Source of the DNA: Chryseobacterium jejuense
GTDB taxonomy: Bacteria > Bacteroidota > Bacteroidia > Flavobacteriales > Weeksellaceae
Direction: 5' to 3'
NCBI RefSeq assembly: GCF_017877355.1
Contig: NZ_JAGIPR010000014.1
Coordinates: forward strand, 78,689 to 142,688
Length of the DNA stretch: 64,000 bases
The notes under the pieces were generated by a model that saw only the letters and a list, made by a program, of their open reading frames with translations, did not search any database and was not told where the DNA came from. Of this stretch, positions 24,848-33,096 are shown one piece after another. Made by a program: the position numbers and the translations under genes. Position 1 is the first letter of the stretch. Every line of letters begins with the position of its first letter.

Positions 24848-26023
24848 ATGAAGCTTACACTTAGAAAAGCTGCCCTTCAATTACATCTATGGCTCGGATT
24901 AACATCCGGGCTTGTAGTTGTGATAATGGCCGCTACCGGATGTATTCTTGCTTTTGAAGAAGAATTAAAACATCTAATATATCCTAAAAGATATTTTACA
25001 GAAAACATTGGAAGCAAAAAACTATCTCTTTCTGAACTTTCTTTACAAGCTGAAAAAGTTCTTCCTGACGGATTGAAAATCAAAAGAGTTCAAATGTCTT
25101 CTAATCCATCCCGGACGTATGTATTCCGAACTCTTAAAATGGATAATGATGCATTAACCTATTGGGGAACTTATCTTTACTATTACCGGGTTTATATTGA
25201 TCCTTACACAGGAAAAGTTCAGGAAGTGGAAGATGCCAAATATGATTTTTTTGAAATTGTGCTGGATCTTCACAGAAGACTGCTGCTAGGAGAAAAAATA
25301 GGAAAAGCTATTACAGGATACTCAACTTTAATACTAGCCGTTATTCTTTTATCAGGATTAATCATTTGGTATCCTAAAAAGATGAGTAAAAAGATGCTGA
25401 AAGGAATGTTTTTACTCAAAACTTCAGCAAGTTGGAAAAGGGTTAACTACGATCTTCACAATGTCTTAGGATTTTATGCCGTAATTCCTTTAATTCTCAT
25501 TTCTTATTCTGCTTTGATCTGGAATTTTGAAAACATAGATAAATGGGTGAAAAATACCTTGAATAGAAAGACTCCTACTGAGCAGAAAGCCAAAAGCATC
25601 ATACCTTCAGAAGAATTTACGAAACGTGAAATTGTGTTGAACAGCATTGGCCAAAAAGTGGAAAAAGATCTGGTTAATAAAAAATCAGCAATGATTAATT
25701 TTCCAAGATCAGAGGAAGGTACTTACTATGCAGAACTGACGTATGGAAATAAGCAATATCAGAATCAACAATATAATTTTGACCAGTATTCAGGAAAAAT
25801 CTTAAAACATCAATTCTATAAAGATGAAAAGATAGGACATGGGACTGCTTTAAGAGAAAGGAATTATGATCTGCACACCGGAAGTATTTTCGGAATCTTC
25901 GGGCGAATTATTTATTTGTTAGCTGGGATTATTGCTACCTCACTTCCTATTACAGGATTCATCATATATTTCAACCGAAAAAAGAAGAAACCCAAGAAAA
26001 AACATTCCATCAGAAAAGGATAA
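24848..26023 (+). CDS. PepSY-associated TM protein (putative ferri-siderophore reductase)
   Basis: A 391-residue inner-membrane protein with four transmembrane helices: LHLWLGLTSGLVVVIMAATG near the N-terminus, two central helices after the PepSY-like region, and one near 350-370. Conserved histidines (LHLWLG, DLHRRL, YDLHNVLG, YDLHTGSIFG) fit haem binding in the PepSY_TM family. Such proteins sit next to TonB siderophore receptors and are thought to reduce Fe3+ from siderophores at the inner membrane. It starts 2 bp after the receptor gene, so they form one operon. Confidence 0.9.
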   Translation: MKLTLRKAALQLHLWLGLTSGLVVVIMAATGCILAFEEELKHLIYPKRYFTENIGSKKLSLSELSLQAEKVLPDGLKIKRVQMSSNPSRTYVFRTLKMDNDALTYWGTYLYYYRVYIDPYTGKVQEVEDAKYDFFEIVLDLHRRLLLGEKIGKAITGYSTLILAVILLSGLIIWYPKKMSKKMLKGMFLLKTSASWKRVNYDLHNVLGFYAVIPLILISYSALIWNFENIDKWVKNTLNRKTPTEQKAKSIIPSEEFTKREIVLNSIGQKVEKDLVNKKSAMINFPRSEEGTYYAELTYGNKQYQNQQYNFDQYSGKILKHQFYKDEKIGHGTALRERNYDLHTGSIFGIFGRIIYLLAGIIATSLPITGFIIYFNRKKKKPKKKHSIRKG

Positions 26024-26032
26024 CGATCTATC

Positions 26033-26157
26033 GAGGCTGTCTCCAAAAGTTAAAAAATAGACTTTTGTCATTCTGAGAGAAGCGAAGAATCTCTAAAAAC
26101 TAAACAATTAAAAATTCTTCATCACATTTTCTCCAGAATGACATTTTCTCCAGCCTC
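26033..26157. repeat. Nested inverted repeat (REP-like) between convergent genes
   Basis: Outer arms GAGGCTG (26033-26039) and CAGCCTC (26151-26157), inner arms TGTCATTCTG (26066-26075) and CAGAATGACA (26134-26143), and GAAGAAT (26084-26090) with ATTCTTC (26114-26120) form one nested foldback of about 125 bp. It lies between the convergent PepSY and MocR genes and could terminate both. Confidence 0.65.
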
Positions 26158-26171
26158 TTTTATATTATTTT

Positions 26172-27659
26172 TCATCGAAAATGCAGAATATTCTGGGAAA
26201 GAATTTCAATACTTTTTTCCATTTCATCAAAACTCAAATCTCCAAATCCTAATCTCATTGCAGTAAGATTTTTATTCTGATAGAGAAGAGTTTTTGGAAT
26301 AAAGAGATTATCCTGAGCACATTTCCGGCTCAGCTGCATCAGATTAATGGGAATATTCCATTCCATCCAGATGGCAAGACCTCCGGAAGGTTTCTCAAAT
26401 GTAATTACATCTCCAAGATTTTCTTTGAGCAAACCACTGAAATGATCCCGTCTTTCCTGATAAATTTTTAAGGACTTCTTGAGATAACGATTGATTTCTC
26501 CTTCTTCAATCATTTCTCCCAATGTTCTTTCCATCAAAATATCACCCTGACGATCAATAATTCCAAGGTGTTTCCGCATTTCCACCATCAGATTTTCAGG
26601 AGCCACAATAAAGCCGGTTCTGAATCCAGGTGCCAATGATTTTCCGAAAGATCCGATGTAAATAACCATTCCGTTCGTATCAGCACTCGCCAAAGGCAGA
26701 ATTGGACTTTTATCATAATGGAATTCATAATCATAGTCGTCTTCAAGAATCACAAATCCATATTCATGAGCCAGTTCTAGCAATTCCAGTCTACGCTGGG
26801 CACTTAAAGCCACTGTTGTGGGGTAATGATGGTGCGGAGTAAGATAAAGCATTCTTATTTTCTGTTTTTTACAGGCTTCCCGAACACTTTCTACGATAAT
26901 TCCATCCTCGTCAATCGGAAGGGTAACAATACTAACGCCTGCTTTTTGAAAAATCATATTAACGGAAAAATAACTCAGGTCACCCACCAGAACAGTATCA
27001 CCAGCAGACAACAGGATTTCGGAAACAATATAAATACTCATTTCCGTACTTCGGGTGATCAAAAGGTTATTTTTAGAGATTGGTAATCCACGGGATAAAT
27101 TGAGATACTGAGACAAATGTTCTTTAAAAAATTCACTTCCGTCATGGTTATAATGCCCAAGTCCTTTCTGATTGGACTTCCGTTTAAGAATGGAACTGTA
27201 ATATCGGGAATGCTGCCCGATCTGGGTAAGTCTGATATCCGGTACACCGTCATTAAAGACATACTCACAGTCCGAGTGCTCAAAAGGATTATCTAAGATA
27301 TTAGAGGTTTTAAATGTGAAACCGGTATTCTTAGGATAGTTCTGAAGGTTATTTTCCTCAAAGTCCTTTACTTTTACTGGCTTTTCCTGATCTTTCCCAA
27401 TCACAAAAGTTCCTTTATTAGGGAAACTGTCTACCCAACCCTGTGCAGACAGCTCATCATACACTGCCACTGCTGTATTTCGATGTACATCCAGAATTCC
27501 ACTGAAGGCTCTGGTTCCCGGAAGTTTAGTGCCAAATGGTAAAACACCTCTTTGAATAGCATTCACCAATTGATTGGCTATTTGCAGATAGATAGAAGTT
27601 TCTGATTTTCTATCAATTTTAATAAAACTTTCATAAGGAATCTTAACCGGACTATCCAT
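26172..27659 (-). CDS. MocR-type regulator (GntR winged helix fused to aminotransferase domain)
   Basis: A 495-residue MocR/PdxR-family regulator. Residues 1-85 form a GntR winged helix (YLQIANQLVNAIQRG, GTKLPGTRAFSGILDVHRNT). From about 130 onward it has a fold-type I aminotransferase domain with the PLP lysine K340 in IGSFGKSLAPGFRTGF. MocR proteins sense an amine- or PLP-linked metabolite and usually regulate an adjacent divergent operon. Here the divergent operon is the biotin cluster starting at 27726. BioA and BioF are themselves fold-type I PLP enzymes, so a biotin intermediate is an attractive, untested ligand. Confidence 0.92.
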   Translation of the reverse strand: MDSPVKIPYESFIKIDRKSETSIYLQIANQLVNAIQRGVLPFGTKLPGTRAFSGILDVHRNTAVAVYDELSAQGWVDSFPNKGTFVIGKDQEKPVKVKDFEENNLQNYPKNTGFTFKTSNILDNPFEHSDCEYVFNDGVPDIRLTQIGQHSRYYSSILKRKSNQKGLGHYNHDGSEFFKEHLSQYLNLSRGLPISKNNLLITRSTEMSIYIVSEILLSAGDTVLVGDLSYFSVNMIFQKAGVSIVTLPIDEDGIIVESVREACKKQKIRMLYLTPHHHYPTTVALSAQRRLELLELAHEYGFVILEDDYDYEFHYDKSPILPLASADTNGMVIYIGSFGKSLAPGFRTGFIVAPENLMVEMRKHLGIIDRQGDILMERTLGEMIEEGEINRYLKKSLKIYQERRDHFSGLLKENLGDVITFEKPSGGLAIWMEWNIPINLMQLSRKCAQDNLFIPKTLLYQNKNLTAMRLGFGDLSFDEMEKSIEILSQNILHFR

Positions 27660-27670
27660 AATATAAAAAC

Positions 27671-27692
27671 TGGCACCATAGAACCATCCGGC
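27671..27692. promoter_or_regulatory. Candidate MocR operator (ACCAT direct repeat)
   Basis: Two direct ACCAT repeats (27675-27679 and 27683-27687), spaced 8 bp, lie in the 66-bp gap between the MocR gene and the biotin operon, just upstream of the operon's -7 element. GabR, the best-known MocR regulator, binds ATACCA-type direct repeats. Confidence 0.35.
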
Positions 27693-27699
27693 AATATAC

Positions 27700-27707
27700 T
27701 ACTTTTG
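27700..27707 (+). promoter_or_regulatory. -7 promoter element of the biotin operon
   Basis: TACTTTTG matches TAnnTTTG; transcription would start about 12 nt before the ATG at 27726. Confidence 0.5.
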
Positions 27708-27725
27708 ACATCAAAATAAAAATCT

Positions 27726-28349
27726 ATGGAATTTCATCATCTGCTCAGAAGAATAGTACAGGACGGCAGTACTCATGCCAAATGGCTGAACACTCTTTCT
27801 TTTATGGAAAATGCTGGTGCCAGAAAAATATCAAAGTGTGAACATCCGGTTCTGGTTACCCAAATCCAGCTTAAACACGCCGCTGAAGAGCATCGCCATG
27901 CTTATTATCTCAAAAAACAGATCGGGAAAATAGATCCGGAACTGTGTAAAACGTATGAAAGCAGAGAATTGCTTGCTCCGGTTGCAACCAGACAATATCT
28001 GCATTCATTGGATATTAAAGCCTGCAGATACCTTCAGGAGGCTTTTCAGCTTACAAAAGAAGACCTTAAATATGCAGCCTACCTTTTTGTAACCTATGCC
28101 ATTGAAGTCCGCGCAGATGAACTTTATCCTGTTTACCAAGAGATCCTTACAAAAGAATCATCTAAAATTATGGTAAAATCTATTATTCTGGAAGAAGAAG
28201 GACATCTGGAAGAGATGATTAATCAACTTAATGAATTTTCTGAAGACTGGCAGCTGCACGCAGATAAGGTCTTAGAGATTGAAAAAGAGCTGCATCAACA
28301 ATGGATCAATGCGATTAAAGAAGAAGTGTCTCAACTGAATTATGCTTAA
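27726..28349 (+). CDS. Putative diiron ferritin-like protein in the biotin operon
   Basis: A 207-residue all-helical protein. It shows a four-helix diiron pattern: E28, E55-x-x-H58 (AAEEHRHAYYL), E127 (YAIEVRADEL) and E157-x-x-H160 (LEEEGHLEEM), the E / ExxH / E / ExxH arrangement of ferritin-like oxygenases. It overlaps bioF by 8 bp (stop codon within bioF's start region) and is first in the operon, so its function is probably tied to biotin synthesis. No bioC, bioH, bioG, bioI or bioW gene is in the window, so a role in making or trimming the pimeloyl precursor is possible. The family is not recognised; the function is inference. Confidence 0.7.
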   Translation: MEFHHLLRRIVQDGSTHAKWLNTLSFMENAGARKISKCEHPVLVTQIQLKHAAEEHRHAYYLKKQIGKIDPELCKTYESRELLAPVATRQYLHSLDIKACRYLQEAFQLTKEDLKYAAYLFVTYAIEVRADELYPVYQEILTKESSKIMVKSIILEEEGHLEEMINQLNEFSEDWQLHADKVLEIEKELHQQWINAIKEEVSQLNYA

Positions 28350-29451
28350 AAACATAAATCGTTTTCAGGAAGCACTCTGCAAAAGAAAGCAGGCAGGGAT
28401 ATTACGAACTTTAAAGCAAAAGGTTGAAGGTGTTGATTTCTACTCCAATGATTATCTGGGATTAGCGAGAAGCAAAGAATTTCAAAATATATTGCTGGAA
28501 AAGATCAATAAGAATCCTCAATTGCTTTCAGGTAGCACAGGTTCCAGACTGATTAGTGGAAACAGCAGGGTAGTAGTTTTTACAGAAAATTTCATTGCTG
28601 AGAAGCATCAGTTTTCTTCTGCATTGTTGTTTCCATCAGGTTACAATGCTAATTTAGCTTTATTTTCAACACTTCCGGGCCGTCATGATACGATTATTGT
28701 AGATGAACAGATTCACCGTTCCGTACATGATGCCTGTAAAATGTCGAATGCCCGAAAATTAAAGTTCAGACACAATGATATTGAGCATTTGGAAAGTATC
28801 TTAGAAAAACAGGAAGGACATTGTTATATCGCTATAGAAAGCCTCTATTCTATGGAAGGAGATCTAGCCCCAATTCGTGAAATTGCTAAGCTGACAAAGC
28901 AATATGAGGCAGACTTAATCGTTGATGAAGCTCATGCATTCGGAGTTTATGGAAATGGCTTGGTAGATCAATATGGTTTACAGAATCAGGTGACAGCCAA
29001 TGTCATCACATATGGCAAAGCTTTGGGAGCTCATGGTGCAGCAATACTTTGTAATGAGACTGTAAAATCTTACCTGGTGAATTTCGCTTCTCCATTTATC
29101 TATACCACTTCCGCACAGGATTTTCAATGGATGAGCATCAAAACAGGCTATGATTTTCTGGAAGGCCATAAAGAATTATCCATACTGCTTCAGGAAAACA
29201 TAAAAACATTTCGAAGTCAGGGATTAGAGTCTCCATCTTCAGAAACAAGTCCGGTTCAGGCTATTATCATTCCCAACAATCAGACATTGAAATCTTTACA
29301 TGAAGCATTATCAGAAGAAGGATTTTTAACTTATGCCATCTACAGTCCAACGGTAAAAGAAGGAACCGAAAGACTCCGGATATGTCTTCACAGCTTTAAT
29401 ACGGAAGCGGAGATTACAAGGCTTACAGAAATTATTAAAGACTTTATTTAA
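28342..29451 (+). CDS. bioF: 8-amino-7-oxononanoate synthase
   Basis: A 369-residue alpha-oxoamine synthase that condenses pimeloyl thioester with L-alanine to KAPA, the first ring-forming step of biotin synthesis. Key features are GSTGSRLISGN, the FPSGYNANL segment, the PLP-contacting VDEAHAFGVYG and the Schiff-base lysine K226 in TYGKALGAHG. Neighbouring bioD, bioB and bioA make bioF rather than a paralogue such as Kbl or SPT the right call. It is translationally coupled to the preceding ferritin-like gene. Confidence 0.93.
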   Translation: MLKNINRFQEALCKRKQAGILRTLKQKVEGVDFYSNDYLGLARSKEFQNILLEKINKNPQLLSGSTGSRLISGNSRVVVFTENFIAEKHQFSSALLFPSGYNANLALFSTLPGRHDTIIVDEQIHRSVHDACKMSNARKLKFRHNDIEHLESILEKQEGHCYIAIESLYSMEGDLAPIREIAKLTKQYEADLIVDEAHAFGVYGNGLVDQYGLQNQVTANVITYGKALGAHGAAILCNETVKSYLVNFASPFIYTTSAQDFQWMSIKTGYDFLEGHKELSILLQENIKTFRSQGLESPSSETSPVQAIIIPNNQTLKSLHEALSEEGFLTYAIYSPTVKEGTERLRICLHSFNTEAEITRLTEIIKDFI

Positions 29452-29489
29452 GAAAAAAACACCACGCATCACTTAACTCAATACTTCAA

Positions 29490-30101
29490 ATGAAACTATT
29501 TATAACAGGAATAGGAACTGAAATTGGAAAAACAGTCTGTTCTGCCATTTTAGTACAATATTTTAAAGCTGATTACTGGAAACCCGTACAATCAGGAGAT
29601 CTGCACTACACAGATAGCCATAAAATAAAAGCCTGGACTGATGATACAATTTGTCATCCGGAAACATACCGTCTCAAATTGGCTGCCTCACCACATCAAT
29701 CTGCAAGAGCGGAAAACAAACAGATCAACCTTGATGATTTTCAACTTCCGGAAACTCAAAATGCTCTGATTGTGGAAGGAGCAGGTGGGCTTATGGTTCC
29801 GCTTTCAGATGATACTTTTATGATTGACCTTATTGAGAAACTAAAACTTCCGGCAGCTCTTGTCGTGAGAAATTATTTAGGCTGCATCAATCATACTTTA
29901 TTATCGATCATGGCCCTACAACAAAAAAAAATCACGCTGGAATACCTGATTTTCAATGGAGATTTCCCCGAAGACACTGAAAGAGTTATTTCAAACTTTA
30001 TTACAAAAGAAACAAAAATTATCAAAATACCTGAAATAGAAAGTTCGGATAAAGAACATATCACCACTATTGCAAAACAATTAACAATAACAAAACTATG
30101 A
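29490..30101 (+). CDS. bioD: Dethiobiotin synthetase
   Basis: A 203-residue P-loop enzyme that closes the ureido ring of dethiobiotin using ATP and CO2. The N-terminal GIGTEIGKT (7-15) is the diagnostic nucleotide-binding loop, WKPVQSGD is the next family motif and EGAGGLMVPL the third. It ends inside the start of bioB (4-bp overlap). Length is slightly below E. coli BioD (225 residues). Confidence 0.95.
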   Translation: MKLFITGIGTEIGKTVCSAILVQYFKADYWKPVQSGDLHYTDSHKIKAWTDDTICHPETYRLKLAASPHQSARAENKQINLDDFQLPETQNALIVEGAGGLMVPLSDDTFMIDLIEKLKLPAALVVRNYLGCINHTLLSIMALQQKKITLEYLIFNGDFPEDTERVISNFITKETKIIKIPEIESSDKEHITTIAKQLTITKL

Positions 30102-31087
30102 TAATGGATAGAACAACAACAATCAGAAACAACTGGACGAAAGAAGAAATAGAGGAAATTTATCACTTACCGCTTATGGAGCTTATTTATAAAGCTGCAA
30201 CGGTACACCGCGAATGGCATGATCCATCTGAAGTACAGATCTCTACTTTGTTATCCATCAAAACCGGAGGCTGCCCCGAAGACTGCTCATATTGTGGTCA
30301 GGCAGCACGTTATCACACTAATATCAAAGTACAGGCTTTATTACCAACAGAAACGGTAATTGCTCATGCTCAAAAAGCTAAAGACAGTGGCTCATCCCGT
30401 TTCTGTATGGCTGCAGCATGGCGTGAAGTTCGTAACAACCGTGATTTTGACAGAGTTATTGATATGGTAAAAGGAGTGAATGATCTAGGTTTGGAAGTAT
30501 GCTGTACTTTGGGAATGCTTACCGAAGAACAGGCTATAAGGCTTCAGGAAGCTGGATTATATGCTTATAACCACAATCTTGACACTTCTGAGCAATACTA
30601 CGAAGAAATCATTTCTACCAGAACATTTGACAATAGAATCAACACGATTAACAATGTTAGAAAAGCAGGAATTACAGTATGCTCAGGCGGAATTATTGGC
30701 TTGGGAGAAACCCACAGAGACAGAATTTCTATGTTGCTAACATTAGCCACTATGCCTAAACATCCGGAATCTGTTCCTATCAATGCATTGGCTAGGGTAG
30801 AGGGAACTCCTTTGGAAGATAATGAGAAAGTAGATACCTGGGAAATGGTAAGAATGATTGCCACTGCAAGAATTGTGATGCCTTCTTCTATGGTAAGATT
30901 GAGTGCCGGACGTATAGAAATGACTGAAACAGAACAGGCATGGTGTTTTATGGCTGGTGCTAACTCTATCTTCACTGGAGAAAGAGAAACATTGCTGGTA
31001 ACGCCTAATCCGGGTGTTTCTGAAGACATGCAAATGCTACAGACCCTTGGATTAAAACCCATGATGAAAAAAGAAACCTGCTGTTAA
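30098..31087 (+). CDS. bioB: Biotin synthase
   Basis: A 329-residue radical SAM enzyme that inserts sulfur into dethiobiotin. The 4Fe-4S cysteine motif is C59-PED-C63-SY-C66, and YNHNLDTSEQYY, CSGGIIGLGE and NALARVEGTPL are BioB hallmarks. The C-terminus ends in a double cysteine (KKETCC). The start at 30098 overlaps the bioD stop; an ATG two codons later is equally possible. Confidence 0.97.
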   Translation: MIMDRTTTIRNNWTKEEIEEIYHLPLMELIYKAATVHREWHDPSEVQISTLLSIKTGGCPEDCSYCGQAARYHTNIKVQALLPTETVIAHAQKAKDSGSSRFCMAAAWREVRNNRDFDRVIDMVKGVNDLGLEVCCTLGMLTEEQAIRLQEAGLYAYNHNLDTSEQYYEEIISTRTFDNRINTINNVRKAGITVCSGGIIGLGETHRDRISMLLTLATMPKHPESVPINALARVEGTPLEDNEKVDTWEMVRMIATARIVMPSSMVRLSAGRIEMTETEQAWCFMAGANSIFTGERETLLVTPNPGVSEDMQMLQTLGLKPMMKKETCC

Positions 31088-31414
31088 CCAATTACAAATC
31101 ATAATTATGAGTTTCTGGATTTTAATACAGAGCATTTTGATGTTTATTCAGGAGCTACTTACTGAATATCTTAGCCTTTGATTTTATGATTTAAATGCTA
31201 AGATCGCAGAAAAGCATAATGAAAATACATGTTTTTCGTTCGCAAGGGCATTGCATTTAGCAGAGAAAAGTATATCAACTAATCCTGACTGAGTGAAACG
31301 CCTTTGCAATCTTAAAAGTCATACAGCATCATTGTAAAGCCTTTAGCGGACGTTGCGTTAAAAACAGAAAATCTCAACCAGACTTCAAAAGTCATCAATA
31401 CATTTTATAAACAC
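31088..31414. other. bioB-bioA intergenic region, no gene recognised
   Basis: The 327-bp gap holds a copy of the dispersed intergenic repeat in inverted orientation around 31290-31310 (AACGCCTTTGCAATCTTAAA) and related degenerate text from 31200. A 24-codon ORF at 31107 is judged chance. No clear promoter for bioA was identified. Confidence 0.5.
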
Positions 31415-32704
31415 ATGGATACAATAACACCACCCAATCTTCAACAAAGAGATAAAGCTGTCAACTGGCATCCTTATACCCAGATGAAAACTGCAGATGA
31501 AATCATCCCTATCATAAAAGGAAAGGGGCTTTATCTTTACGACAATGAAGGTAAAAAATACATGGATGTAGTTTCTTCATGGTGGGTAACCCTGCATGGA
31601 CATTCTCACCCTTATATTGCTCAACGTATCTTTGAACAGCTTAATACATTGGAACAGGTTATTTTTGCTGGATTTACCCATGAACCAGCCACACAGCTTT
31701 CAGAGAATCTACTAAAACTTTTACCCTCCAACCAGAAAAAGGTCTTCTATTCTGATAATGGCTCTACAGCTGTGGAAGTAGCTTTAAAAATGTGTATTCA
31801 GTATGCACACAATCAGGGAAAAGAAAAAAACAAAATCCTTGCTTTTAAAAATGCATACCATGGTGACACTTTTGGAGCGATGTCTGTAAGCGGAAAAAGC
31901 TATTGGACCAAACCTTTTGAAAGCAGACTGTTTGAAGTTGTTTTCATTGATACTCCCAATGCTGAAAATCTAGAAAGTTTGCAGTCTCAGATTAAAGATA
32001 TTGCTGATGAGGTGGCGTGCTTTATTTACGAACCATTAGTTCAGGGAGCAGCAGGAATGCTGATGTATAAGGCTGAAGACCTGAATAACCTGATGAGGTT
32101 CTGCAGGGAACAGGAAATTCTAATGATTCAGGATGAGGTTTTTACAGGATTTGGAAGAACCGGAAAACTCTTTGCTGCTAATTATCTTACCGAACAGCCG
32201 GATATTATGTGTTTTTCAAAAGGGCTCACAGGCGGAACCATGCCTATGGGAATCACCACCTGCTCCAAAACCATTTATGACGCTTTCTGGTCTGATGATA
32301 AGTATAAAACCTTATTTCATGGACATTCTTTTACCGCTAATCCTTTAGCTTGTACCGCAGCTTTAGCCAGTATGGAATTATTACTTCAAAAAAAAACCCA
32401 AATGGATATCAAACGTATTTCTCAGCAACATTCAGACTTTATCAAAGCACTCGCTTCACATCCGCAAGTTGAAAATGCACGCCAGATCGGAACCATTCTC
32501 GCTTTTGATTTTAAAACCGGGCACGGGACTTCTTATTTCAATGAGGTCGGGAAAAGACTTTATAATGAGTTTTTATTGAGGGGAATCATTATGCGTCCTT
32601 TAGGAAACGTTCTTTATCTGGTACCTCCTTATTGTATTTCTTCTGAGGAACTAGGTATAGTGTATCAGAATATTCTGGAGGTTTTGGATCAGTTTCAGGG
32701 TTAG
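31415..32704 (+). CDS. bioA: Adenosylmethionine-8-amino-7-oxononanoate aminotransferase
   Basis: A 429-residue class III aminotransferase converting KAPA to DAPA with SAM as amino donor. Diagnostic segments are NWHPYTQMK (17-25), SWWVTLHGH (55-63), YSDNGSTAVEVALK, NAYHGDTFGAMS, QDEVFTGFGRTG and the PLP lysine K269 in FSKGLTGGTMP. It is separated from bioB by 327 bp of repeat-bearing sequence, so it may be transcribed from its own promoter. Confidence 0.96.
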   Translation: MDTITPPNLQQRDKAVNWHPYTQMKTADEIIPIIKGKGLYLYDNEGKKYMDVVSSWWVTLHGHSHPYIAQRIFEQLNTLEQVIFAGFTHEPATQLSENLLKLLPSNQKKVFYSDNGSTAVEVALKMCIQYAHNQGKEKNKILAFKNAYHGDTFGAMSVSGKSYWTKPFESRLFEVVFIDTPNAENLESLQSQIKDIADEVACFIYEPLVQGAAGMLMYKAEDLNNLMRFCREQEILMIQDEVFTGFGRTGKLFAANYLTEQPDIMCFSKGLTGGTMPMGITTCSKTIYDAFWSDDKYKTLFHGHSFTANPLACTAALASMELLLQKKTQMDIKRISQQHSDFIKALASHPQVENARQIGTILAFDFKTGHGTSYFNEVGKRLYNEFLLRGIIMRPLGNVLYLVPPYCISSEELGIVYQNILEVLDQFQG

Positions 32705-32725
32705 GATATTTCTTATTCAAAAAAC

Positions 32726-32761
32726 ATCAGCCTCATAGACTTTCAAATCTATAAGGCTGAT
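32726..32761 (+). terminator. Stem-loop after bioA
   Basis: A 14-bp stem with one mismatch (arms 32726-32739 and 32748-32761) lies about 22 nt after the bioA stop. No T-tract follows, so it is a weak terminator or a stabilising hairpin. Confidence 0.45.
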
Positions 32762-32786
32762 AAATTATGATTAAAAACAAGCTCTT

Positions 32787-32993
32787 TTAAATTTCCTGTT
32801 CTGCATTTTTCAAGATTTTTATTAATTCTTTCAACTCATCTTTACTGAACTCATTTAAAGAATTTCTGTAACATCTAGAAGCGGTAAGTCATTGCAAAGA
32901 AGATAGGACATTTATCCAGAAAAAGATTAATAAAAAAGGATATGAAACTCAGTGTTTTATTCCAAAGAATGGGGAAGAAATAGATCTTTATTA
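32787..32993. pseudogene. Two short gene-tail remnants
   Basis: On the minus strand 32888-32787 reads as an open tail ending NEFSKDELKELIKILKNAEQ, like the final helix of a MarR-type regulator. On the plus strand about 32895-32993 reads as a tail ending KKGYETQCFIPKNGEEIDLY. Neither has an upstream coding body in this gap, so both look like leftovers of deleted genes. Identification is by eye and weak. Confidence 0.3.
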
Positions 32994-33037
32994 AAAAAAC
33001 TGGTTTCGTAAACTTAAAAATATATCTATTTCAATAA

Positions 33038-33072
33038 AAAATGAGGCCTTTCATACAGAAAAGCCTCATTTT
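33038..33072. terminator. Bidirectional terminator-like hairpin
   Basis: Arms AAAATGAGGC (33038-33047) and GCCTCATTTT (33063-33072) form a 10-bp stem with A/T-rich flanks on both sides; it lies just downstream of the minus-strand exporter gene. Confidence 0.6.
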
Positions 33073-33096
33073 ATTTAAAATTAAAACTAAGTATCA

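Noticed and set aside
30598..31062. Minus-strand ORF of 154 codons over bioB
   Set aside because: It lies fully antisense to a highly conserved enzyme gene and has no recognisable features.
31107..31181. Twenty-four-codon ORF after bioB
   Set aside because: Hydrophobic but without supporting signals, and located in decayed repeat sequence.
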